DNA of 64,000 bases from Gymnopus androsaceus JB14 (lineage: Eukaryota > Basidiomycota > Agaricomycetes > Agaricales > Omphalotaceae). This document shows positions 37,334 to 47,600 of this stretch, in pieces. Each line of letters starts with the position of its first letter. Position 1 is the first letter of the stretch. The notes beneath the pieces are model-generated. The model had not been told where the DNA came from, made no database searches, and saw only the letters and a program-made list of their open reading frames with translations. The stretch spans positions 62,001 through 126,000 of the forward strand of contig ML769426.1 in assembly GCA_009733575.1 (NCBI GenBank), written 5' to 3'. The position numbers and the translations under genes are program-made.

Positions 37334-37970
37334 CTTGAGTTTGCTTCCCGTTGAGCTCTGCTTGAATTACCGACTTTATACAGCAAAGGAAGTAGTCGAG
37401 CCAGGAAAATTGAAGATAGCGGAGTCTCGCGGCCCTGCTGTAGCTGACAGAAAACCATTGTACGGCCCTAGACCGGTAGCCAGTCTACCACTTCTTCCGG
37501 AAAGCATACCGTCTTTTGGCAAGTTAAAGCTGCACTAAACATGCGAAGAGAATGGCCAAGACGTTCCCACCTCTGAATGAAGTGATAGCGCACCGAAGTT
37601 TAACCCAACTCTAAAACAACTCAAAGTATCAGTTGACCGGACGAATGTGGCCGTCAATTGAAACAGCGAAGTGAATTCGGGTCGAAGTCGGGTGTATTTT
37701 TAAGTGCACTGTAAAAAGCCGTCCAAGCACAAAACGGAAAAGACACACTTATATGGTAAGTTGCAGTACCAGCAGATCCTTGCGAACTCATTTACTAGTC
37801 TCTTGGCAAGGGCAACAGAGCATGCATGCCAGTGTCACAGGTTGACAAGGGCCATGGTCTTGAGAAAAAAAATTTACAGGAGAAATCGTCATGAGCATAT
37901 GATTATTGTTTATAAAGAAGACACCGAGATACGACGAGAAAGCTCAACGAAATACACCTCTTAAGCGGTG
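37334..37970. other. Intergenic, promoter of polygalacturonase copy 1
   Basis: A GGCCCTAGACCGGTAGCC...GAAAGCATACCGTC block resembles the 78-base units upstream of copy 2, so promoter sequence was part of the gene duplication. No other gene is seen. Confidence 0.5.
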
Positions 37971-39791
37971 AAACCGGTAACAGGTGCGTTCTTTATTGTG
38001 GAGCCCTCACCACCCGAAGCTGAAAGGCCAGACCAGTCCCATGTTCTAACCAGGAAAGAAATCAATCCGTTGAACAGTCAAAGAGTCAGATGCAGACGCA
38101 CCCTGTGCAACTACTAGTGCTTCCACAATTTACCTCAACAGCATTAGCATCGCTTTCAACGGACACTGTATTCGAGTCGTCGAAGGAAACATTCTAGGGA
38201 AGACGGTCAGCATGTCAAATACATTGTTTCCTATTGTTTCTCACCTCGATGACAACACCTGTTCCTGGCGTACCGAGCGTATCCGGGTAGCTCTGGTCGA
38301 TAATCACACCAAACTCAGTGATACCTGTGATCACATTGTTTTCATAGACGACGTTTTCGACAATTGATCCAGTAGCAGTAGCATCAGTCTTGATTCGAAG
38401 ACCGTTGACACTGAGAAATATAGTCAGTGTGTGTGATCAGAAAGGAAGTTCTACAGAAAAAATGTGCAACTCACGTTCCAGTGACAGTGTTCCACTGATT
38501 GTAACTCCAGAAACAGTTATATCGCTGCTGATGGAACCCTACAAGAAGGAAAAGCATCAAGGAATGTTGAGATAGTAGAAACTGCATCCTTACGATGGAG
38601 ATACCATGACCAATTCCTTCACAGACGTTATTTTCAAACACAATATTAGTACCTTTGTTGATTGAAAGACAATCATCCTGGTTATTGACGGTACATCCAG
38701 TGACTAGAAAAGCACATCAGAAAAGACAGCAAACGAAATAATATTTGAAAGTTGACGAAACTTGTTATATCGTTGCCGGCTGTATCGAACCCATCTGTGT
38801 TAGATCCTGCGGGATTGTCGCCAGAAAGAGAGTTGGGCGCAGTACCAGCAGCTGAAAAAAAAACGAACATAAATTAGCATCTCAATCGACCAGCAGACTG
38901 GTGCATAGCTATAGCACTTACCGTTGTTTACGATGACGTCACTGATGGTAATAGAATCTCCGTTCACGGATACCGCACGTGCAGGCGAGTTGACGATTTG
39001 GATGTTACTGAAACTTCCACTCATGTTGATAGTGAGCATAGGATCAGGTTTGGTAGTGCCTCCGCTGAGACCCTGGCCGTCCTACATCACCAGAAAGTTA
39101 ATAAACGTGTTGTGGAACGGGAAAAGATGTAGCCAACCCAGTACAAAGTACCCTGTCCATCGAGGTCGTTTCCACCTAGCAGTGCCAAAAAAGTTGGATT
39201 TATTGATATAAGTAGACTGCAGTGTTCATACCTCCGTCGACTTTGAAAGTGAATGAGCTGAGAACAAGCCTACATGAGACGGTTTGGACGTACAAGTGAT
39301 ATCGTTTCCATTTATTTCAATCAGAGGTCCGGACCATTCCTTGGAAGGAGTTCAGCGGAGATTTGATTACGGAGACCACAGAACTTACCTCGAAACCGAA
39401 TGTTAGTTCCCCAGTCAATGAGACCGATGCGCCATCAGGGGGGGTCAACGAGAAGGTTTCTACAGAATGTCGATTTGTTAGTTTGAATAATATGAACAAA
39501 GCGAAACTATGAAGTCACTTACCGCCAGCAGGGACAGTGAAGCCACCAATCTACGTGGAACCCAGTGAGACGATTCGGTTTAACCTATAGAGTAGAAGCA
39601 CTTACAACGATAGTGTCACATTCCTCGGCGGCTGCAATGTCGGAGAGAGACTGAATTTCACCAGTGCAGCGCTTTCCGATTTTCGGTGGCGAGTTCAAGG
39701 TTCTGTTCCTCGGTGCTGCAGAAGGGATAGCTGAGACCTGAGAAAGCAAAGAGAGCACAGACAGAGCGGCAATGAGACCGGAGGTGAACAT
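37971..39791 (-). CDS. Endopolygalacturonase (GH28), copy 2, one frame break
   Basis: It has the same exon plan as copy 1. The signal peptide is MFTSGLIAALSVLSLLSQ, followed by a [15 protein letters not shown] propeptide junction, then GTFSN-type repeats, [34 protein letters not shown] and RIKTDA. The end is TWDWSGLSASGGEGS and the stop is at 37971-37973. Relative to copy 1, one base is missing near 38490 (GTGTTCCACTG versus GTGTTTCCGCTG). TISGNTVTG therefore becomes TISGTLSLE just before the RIK exon, and the active-site arginine and lysine would be lost unless this is a sequencing error. Two 78-base promoter units lie just upstream. Confidence 0.85.
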
Positions 39792-39840
39792 CTTGAAGTT
39801 GCTTCAAAGTAAGTTTTGCTTGAATTTTCGCGGCTTTATA

Positions 39841-39994
39841 CTTGGTTCAGTGAACGCAACGGAGTCTCTCGGCCCTACGGGTAGCGAAGATCCCACTCTC
39901 TTTCAGAAAGCATACATACTTGGTTCAATGGACGCAACGGAATTTCTCGGCCCTACGGGTAGCGAAGATCCCACTTTTTTTCAGAAAGCATACC
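39841..39994. repeat. Tandem 78-bp promoter duplication
   Basis: Two adjacent units, beginning CTTGGTTCA at 39841 and 39919, share CTCGGCCCTACGGGTAGCG and TTTCAGAAAGCATAC with only a few differences. They lie 50-200 bases upstream of the start of polygalacturonase copy 2. Doubling of promoter elements could raise or alter expression; that is inference. Confidence 0.8.
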
Positions 39995-40555
39995 GTTTTT
40001 TAGGAAGTCAAGGCTGCACAGATCATGGATTATACGCGACGATGACAACGAGAAGGCAAGGAGACATGAACAAACTCACACCCGTGGCTAATTTTAACCC
40101 AACTCTAAAATCACCTAAACCAACTACTATCAGTTGGCGGGTCGACGGGGCCGTCCACTTGAATAAGAGCATAAAACGGGCTGAAGTCGGAGGCAACTCA
40201 CTCCAAAAATAGTCCTCTGAATATATTCGAACGCAATTCCTGGTAACCCAACAGATGTCCAACACGAATAAACCGAATCCTCGACTCCAAGAGCACAAGA
40301 ATATGCACGGTCACAGGTTGAGGAGAGAATAGATGAAGACAACATGGTCATGGTCTTAGGTAGGAGAAAAGTACCAAGATCGTGTGTGTGTGTGAGCAGT
40401 TCACAGGAAAATCATGACGAACATTTGTTTATTGTAAATGTTTCCAGGATACGTTGAAGAGGCTTGAAGTGAGGACCAGCGAAATGCATCCTTAAGCGGA
40501 GGGAGAACGATTCAGATGAGGAGGCTGGAGCAACAACGTTCAGCGAAATGCATCA
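39995..40555. other. Intergenic, nothing recognised
   Basis: This lies between the promoter repeats and the polygalacturonase remnant. A GCGAAATGCATC(C/A)TTAAGC block, the gene's 3' end, occurs twice (about 40482 and 40541). Confidence 0.4.
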
Positions 40556-41240
40556 TTAAGCAGACCATCCGGTAATACTTAGGTGCGTTGAATACTGTCG
40601 AGCCTTCACCACTCGAAGTTGTAAGACCAGTTCAATCCCACGTTCTAACCAAAAATAAATCAATAGCGAGCAGTAAAAGACTGAACGCACCATGTATAAC
40701 TACTAGTGCTTCCACAATTTACTTCAACAGCTTTAGCTTCGCTTTCAGCAGAGAGAGAAAGGATGAGCATGGGTTCAACCCAATTCATTCTATAATAAAC
40801 CTGTATGACGCTCACCTCGATAATTAAACCTGTTCCCGCCGTACCGAGCGCATCCGGGTAGCTCTGTCGAAGAACACACCAGATTCGGTGATTACATTGT
40901 TTTCATAAATGACGTTTTCGATAATGAATCCAGTAGCGTAGCATCAGTTTTAATTCGAAGACCATGGAAACAGAAGAATTAGATGCGGTAGATTATAAGT
41001 GAGGTCTTATGGCCAAGTAACGGTGTTTCCGCTGATCATAACTTCAGACACGGTAACGTCGCTAGCGATAGAGCCCTGGTAGAATATTAGTGGATGCTAA
41101 GATCGGAGCAGAGGCTTCATGCTTACGACGGAGGTACCTTGACCAATTCCTTCGCAGACGTTGTTTTCAGACACGATAGTAGTACCTCTGTTGACTGCAA
41201 GAGTATCATCTTAGTTATTGACGGTACATCCAGTGACTAA
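40556..41240 (-). pseudogene. Endopolygalacturonase remnant, 3' half only
   Basis: From the stop region (40556-40558) upward the sequence matches the last exons of copies 1 and 2. These include the segment for AACATTAGTGC-type AEVNCGSTS, the ENNVITE region and the region around the D-D and GHG motifs. It has many substitutions and small deletions. Similarity ends abruptly at about 41240, just after the CTVNN codons, and the 5' half is absent. It is the third, dead member of the array. Confidence 0.75.
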
Positions 41241-41968
41241 AGAGACATCGAAAGAAGGATGAAATCGTGCAGCGATCTTAAAAATAGGTCGAATAAAAAG
41301 TTAAAAAATTATGGTTGTGTTTCCTTGGTGGCCATAGCTATTGAGACCTTGTGAGGAGCGTGGTCTGAGAGTATATGCATACAGTATATTCTCTAGCAAG
41401 GAGAATGGCGGAAGGTGGCATTAGCCTTGAGCGTAGTAACTAGGAGAAATTTGATCCTAACTTTCGGAGGCTAACCAAGGGCGCTTCTAGTACAGAGACT
41501 CAGTGGTATTCCAGAGTTATTAAAGTGGGATTAGAGTATTATAGCCCAGGGACCAGGGTCGAAAGGACACCTGAGGATGATAACGCACTCATGACTCGTG
41601 CACCTTTGGCGGAAAGAGAAGGTTGATGGAAGTCATAGATATTTTGCTGATATCCGGAAGTCACAGTGTAGCTGAGGCAAGTTGAAGCTATTATCTGCGG
41701 CACATGAGCCAGGGCTCGCTGGAGAAGAGAAAGATGTAACAGTAAGAGGCAGAAATGCGCGCTTATGCGCCATCGTGCTCACATGTCCTAAGCGGACGTC
41801 CGCATCCGGTATCCGATGACTCATCATGAGCGATCGATGATTCCACCTTTCGCGTCCATTACTTCCAAGCAACTTCCAAGTCCCCAGCGCTCTTCAATCC
41901 AACTCTCATCCTCACAAACTGGAGCTCTGTAAACTATTTGCAAAGCTTTAGAGGAATTTGGGTTCATA
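41241..41968. other. Intergenic, nothing recognised
   Basis: This lies between the polygalacturonase remnant and the DUF1766 gene. The missing 5' half of the remnant is not found here. Confidence 0.4.
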
Positions 41969-44237
41969 ATGGGGACAGGCTATAAACTAAAGGGAAAAGC
42001 TATAAATTTGTTCGCCAAGTTCAAAAGCAATGACTCTGAGGTATGAGATTTTCTCTACTGTATATCTAATGCCCTAAGCTTAGTTCAAATCTAGCCAGTC
42101 AATAATGGCCCAGATATCAACTCGCGTATCTCTCCGTCAAATTCGAGATCTTCATCTCCAACCAAATCTTCAGCTTCTGGAGCTCCGCCAAAAGGTCCTC
42201 GAGCACCGGGAGAATCACATCCCACTGACTCTAATCCAGTCGATACTAATCAAGCACAACTAGCGCAATCCCTGGATGCGCTTAACTTGAACGAAAATCC
42301 TGCACCGCGGCATCGTAATCACGAGCGATATCGGAGTGAAGGTCATCTTTATACGCCGCAACGCCAGTATTCCAACTCTACTCCCAGTCCTACAGGCCAG
42401 TTTATTGGTGGATTCAATCCAACTGCGCCTCAGTACTCTGTACCTCCGCCGGGAGCAGGTCCTGGACCGCTACCTCGTCCTCCGGCAATGCAGTTTCCTA
42501 CTGCAGCAATGGATGGCTCGCTTACTATGCAGTATGCTCAACAACCTCCCGCGCAACCTCCTGCGCAACTACCGTCATTTCAGCGACAACTTCTGACTCC
42601 GTACGGAGGCTATGGAGCTCCTCCTTCGAGGCCTTACTCTGCTCCTGCGCCTCCCGGATTTCCACATCCTGCCTCCTCTCCCTATCCATCTCCGTACCCA
42701 TCCCCTGGGTCTTCTCCTGCTCATACGCCCAATTACCCTCCGCAGCAATACCTAGGTCAAGCGATTCCATCCACATCGACACCAAATTTCTTTCCGGGGC
42801 CTCATCCACCTCCCCCTCATACAGGAAGACCCCTCCCTTCTCCTGCAGGACCTTATGGAGGTCCTAACACGTACGGAGCCCCTCCTCTACCTTCCAGTCC
42901 TACCCGTCCGACCCTCACTACCCAATTCAATAGTCCAAGCGCTGGACCGACTAAACATCAAGGACGACCCGGCAGACCTCGCGCTTCATCGACTCCTCCC
43001 ACTCCTACTGCTGGAGTCAGCGGAGTCAGTGGACAGATTCAGTGTAGTGGCGTCACCAAGGCCGGAAAACGATGTACGAGGCTGGTAAAAGGCGGTCCGG
43101 CGCTAGTTAGCGTTTGGGGTGCAACATCACCTACTACTGGGAATGTTGAGCGTTTCTGTCATCAACACGCTAAAGAACTATTAGGTCCGAGTGGATTTTA
43201 CGCCCGGAAACAGCATCGGGATGGACGACAAGGCCAGGGCTTGCAGGAGTGGATCGACTTTGCTGGTAATCCAATTTTTATTCTGGATTACTTTTCATCC
43301 TTCTGAATATTTGACATAGATTACATACCGCCTTACCTGCATCCAGATACCCAAGTGGCCCTTCGAGTGGAGATGGAGAAACCTCGAAGCCAGAGCGATG
43401 TCGAGGGATTCATCTATACGTTTGAGGTTCGAGGTTCGACTACTCCGTTAGTTGCTACATTCTAAAGCTGATCAACGAATACCAGATCCCAAAGATCCTA
43501 CTCCACCTACCATTTCCCTCAAAGTCGGGCGCGCAGTAAACGTTGTAAAGAGGCTGAATCAGTGGGGAAAGCAGTGCGGTAGCAAAGAACAAGTGCTCCG
43601 CGGCTGGTATCCTGGCGAAGTAGACAATGAATCGGACGAAGCCAACGACACTGTCGGTCAAAGTCTCATGAAAGGTCGCGTTAAAGCCGGTGGACGAGGC
43701 GTATGGTGCCATCGTCTCGAACGTCTGATTCATCTCGAACTTGCCGACCTTGCAGTACACGCACCGTATCTCCAACCTGGCTGGGACGCATTCTCCAAAG
43801 GCTCTGGACAGGGCAAAACTTATGCAGCTTCTCATCCGGAATACGTGTCTGGTGGTAACACTGTTGGCAGCAACCCCTCTGCATCTGCTTCGGTGATCTC
43901 AATATCGTCTTCATCGTCCAGCTCGCCTCCCGGGTCACCTGTTTCTACACCTGCCAAGGGCAAAGGCAAAGGCAAAGGTGCTGCCAAATCCAAGGCGCCG
44001 GCTAAAAGCAAAAAGGATAGGTTCCTAGCCAATGGACTAGGTAACGGAGGGGGAGGAGCACCTTGTAAAGATTGCGGACAGATACACAAGGAGATCTTTG
44101 AGTTCCCTCGTGTTCCGAAAGGGCCCAAAGGGAAGAGAGGTGCGAAGAAGCATGTGGATTATTACGGACTAGAATGGGAGGGTATTGTTAAGAAAGTGGT
44201 GGATGAGTGGGGCGCTTTTGTGGCAAACTATGTATAG
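41969..44237 (+). CDS. DUF1766/T5orf172 (GIY-YIG-like) domain protein
   Basis: Four exons (41969-42040, 42095-43265, 43320-43433, 43486-44237) give 702 residues in frame. A Pro/Gln/Ser-rich disordered region of about 270 residues precedes a Cys/His cluster (QCSGVTKAGKRCTR, ERFCHQHAK). The domain then reads DYIPPYLHPDTQVALR, GFIYTFEVR, ISLKVGRAVNVVKRLNQW and CGSKEQVLRGWYPG. This is the fungal DUF1766 arrangement, related to GIY-YIG nucleases of the T5orf172/Mug113 group. A VWCHRLERLIHLEL helix and a basic, Gly-rich C-terminus with APCKDCGQIHKEIF complete it. The reaction is unknown; DNA processing is inferred from the fold. Splicing is clean. Confidence 0.85.
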
Positions 44238-44607
44238 TACGTGGAGACTTTGATACTCTTTATCATTTCGGACTGTCTTTGGAATCGCTTTGTCGCTGTC
44301 GGTTACTTATGTATTGCATGTCGTCTCGCTATGCTGTCGTATCTGTTTTCTTGTACTCTCCAAACGCTCGCTGTACTGCTTTCTAAACCGTCATCATGGG
44401 TAAGCGTTCACCCATGCCTTACTCGTAGAGCTTATGATTCCAGGAAAATACGACGAGTAAGCAATCTATTCCCTGATACTGGTCTGCCGCAGAGCGCATA
44501 GTAAAATGGAATGATGTGAAGCATTGCAGTTGATATTCTCAAATCGAAGGAAAATAAAATAGATATATAGTCTACTGGACTACGCGCTTCTAATGTAGAA
44601 TTCAATC
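44238..44607. other. Convergent intergenic region
   Basis: This is 3' flank of the DUF1766 gene and of the transcription-factor gene. No gene is seen. Confidence 0.5.
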
Positions 44608-47600
44608 TCATTGGCGGTCACTGCCTGACAATGGATTTAAAGAGCGCAGCAACTCATCGACGCTGGCTATGTATGTGCCCCAATCATCCCATCTAAGACC
44701 GACAGTGCATTAGTCGATTACTTTGAAAACTACACAACCGCTTACCGATCTCCTCTCGGGGAATCCTGGAACATCGCCAGTGCCGTTTGTGCATGCATAT
44801 TCATATTCTCAGCTCCCATTTGAGTTCCGATATCAAGTAGTCCAAAATTACCACCATCTTTGCAATGTCAGTCACTACGCCAGTGCCAATTAAAATCGGG
44901 CGAAATCATTGGAGAAATTATCTTTGTGATAAGTTCACTTTTTCGGTACAAATTACGGCTGAAAAAGACCACATTTTTCCTAGGGAAAACAAATTGAGAA
45001 AGAAAGAGAATTTCGCTTGGAAATCTTACATGATTTCACCTGATAAACATATTGTGATTGATTATCTTTTTCGGTCCGAATTTCGCCAGTAATCTAATAT
45101 CTTTCCCGTGTGAAAAAGATAAGGAAACCGCTTATCTTTTTCACGCGTGATTCCTTTTGTATTTCGCCCAGGAATTGGGCAGGAATAAGCTAGACTGTGG
45201 CTAGATCGAGATAAGTAGGAGTATAATTAAGTGGAAATTATCTGGCTGGGCTTTAGCCCCACGCGGGTGGGCAAATAAATTACACGCGCAGAGACTAAAG
45301 CTGGAGCATACAGCTGGTAAAGGTGAGGGTGGGTGGGTAAGCGAGAATTTGAAGATAATTCGATGATGGTGGTGAGAGTCAAAAGAACAAAGCTAATAGG
45401 CACTAGAGCGGCACCAGTTGACTCTCAACACCCACACTGGCTTATCCTCTGATAAGCCAACTCCGTTGACTTATCTCGGAATAAGCTAGACTGTGGCTAG
45501 ATCGAGATAAGTAGGAGTATAATTAAGTGGAAATTATCTGGCTGGGCTTTAGCCCCGCGCTCCCGCCTGTGGCCGCCGGGTGAGCCGGACGACCCAAACA
45601 GAGCCAGAGCTCAATCGCGGGAGAACGGCGGGAATGGGCGAGGAGAAACCCAAACAGAGCTCAGGGTCTGTATTGATAAAGCAGTGTGACTTGCCAATTT
45701 GTTGTTGAGTAGGCAGAAAAGGTGAACTTGTAATAGTTAATAAAGAGTAAGGAGATGAATCACTCACCTTTAGTAGAAAGATAGTGCTTGAGAATATGAA
45801 TGCAGTTGGAGTGCAAGGAGATAATCTTGACTTTGGGAATAGTAATGTGAGGCAATGTCCTCAAGTTGTAATAGAAGTATGAGGGAATGTTCTCGACTTC
45901 GTGAATAGTAATGTGAGGCAATGTCCTCGAATTGTAATAGAAGTACGAGGGAATGTTGTCGACTTTGTGAATAGTAATGTGAGGCAATGTCCTCGAATTG
46001 TAATAGAAGTACGAGGGAATGTTCTCGACTTCATGAATGGTAATGTGAGGCAATGTCCTCGAATTGTAATAGAAGTACGAGGCAATGTTCTCGTCTTCAT
46101 GAATGGTAATGTGAGGCAATGTCCTCGGGTGGGAATGGCAATAGCTTGGGAATGGAATAAGTGAGAATTTGAAGATAATTCGATGATGGTGGTGAGAGTC
46201 AAAAGAACAAAGCTAATAGGCGCTGGAGCAGTGCCGGTTGACTCTCAACGCCCACGCTGGCTTATCCTCTGATAAGCCAACTCCGTTGACTTATCTCAGA
46301 ACTGGGCAGGAATCATGTGACTGTAAGCAAAGTCATCGCTCTCTACACCCTTTTCCTTTCCTGCAGGCCCCCAGAAACTACTGCCAACCTTTGTCCGGAA
46401 TAGCATATTTTAGGTCGCAATTTTGACGATTTTCCTGTCCCATTTTAGCGTATTTGAGGCCAAAAAACTTGCTTCCCTGTCCCATACTTTAGGTTCGCGC
46501 GCGAGGGCCGAACCGAAAAAATGTAAGGTATCTCGGCTAAAGAAGCATGAAGCATGAAGGACTGTGGAAGCGCTAAAGCGCTGAAGAATGTGTTCCAGTC
46601 TCTTGAAACTGTACAGAGGCCAGTAGGGCTCGCTCAGGATTATTTTTGGGTTTTATTTTTGATTTTTTCGCGATTTTTTCGAATTCACATGACCGTCCCT
46701 GTCCGAAATAGCGTATTTGAGACCAAAATCATAGCATACTTGAGGCCGCTTGGCCGGACAAGGGTTAGGGGGAGTTTCTGGGGGCCTTTTCCTGCTTCAT
46801 TTTCCCCGCTCTGGCTTGTTGTCGATTCCACGTTGCTATTCCCTTTGATCCTGCTGTCCTTCGACATTTTAAGGATTACAAACGCACACTTTTCTTCTTA
46901 TAAATATTATATGAATAACTGTTGTCGAGGCTACTATATTGAGTAAAATATTTGCACGTACACAATTTTATCTACAAATGATTATCAAGAGCGGAAAGCA
47001 ACGGCGCCTTGTGTTCTGCATGTTCCATAAACAACTCGTACAATCTGTACTAGGTGCCACTTTAACATCTATGATTCCACCAGGTTTCCTATCTCACCGT
47101 AAAATTGTGTTCTCAGATGGTTGGACACTACCCCAAAATCTCGAGTGATTACAAGATGCAAGCGGGACATCAGTGAAGCTATGTCCCTCTTTACAGCCTC
47201 CATTGCATTACCGCTAAAAGTACGAACCAGTCGATGGTGCCACACATGAGGTTGGACTCCTTGTCCAATTAACCGTCACAATGGCAGGACAATTTTGCTC
47301 TATCATTTACTTTACTCCTGCTTTCTTGCTTCCTGGTATCTTAATCAGCTTGGTTGGTGCTTTCTGTGGATGAATCTACATCAAGCCTATCAAATGTATC
47401 CAGTCGAATGCGAAAGCTCCGGTTCTTGCGCAGTGAGTATCATCACATCTCTGCGTTCGATTTCTTTACTAATCTCACTTTACAGTTTTGGGAGTGTTTT
47501 GGCGGGATTGGGTATGCAATTTAATTGGCTATCCTTGTCTTGAACTCCCTAGGGAGACAGAACCTTCTTACCATAAAGAATCCATTCAATACCACAGCGC

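Noticed and set aside
42336..42809. ORFs opposite or out of frame with the DUF1766 gene
   Set aside because: They are shadows of the Pro/Gln-rich coding exon.
44865..45092. 75-codon ORF, repeated in inverse at 47901-48281
   Set aside because: It is the terminal inverted repeat of the CACTA element read as protein.
45760..46202. Long minus- and plus-strand ORFs over 45760-46202 with a repeated 22-residue unit
   Set aside because: They are translations of the 66-bp minisatellite inside the transposon; several frames are open at once.
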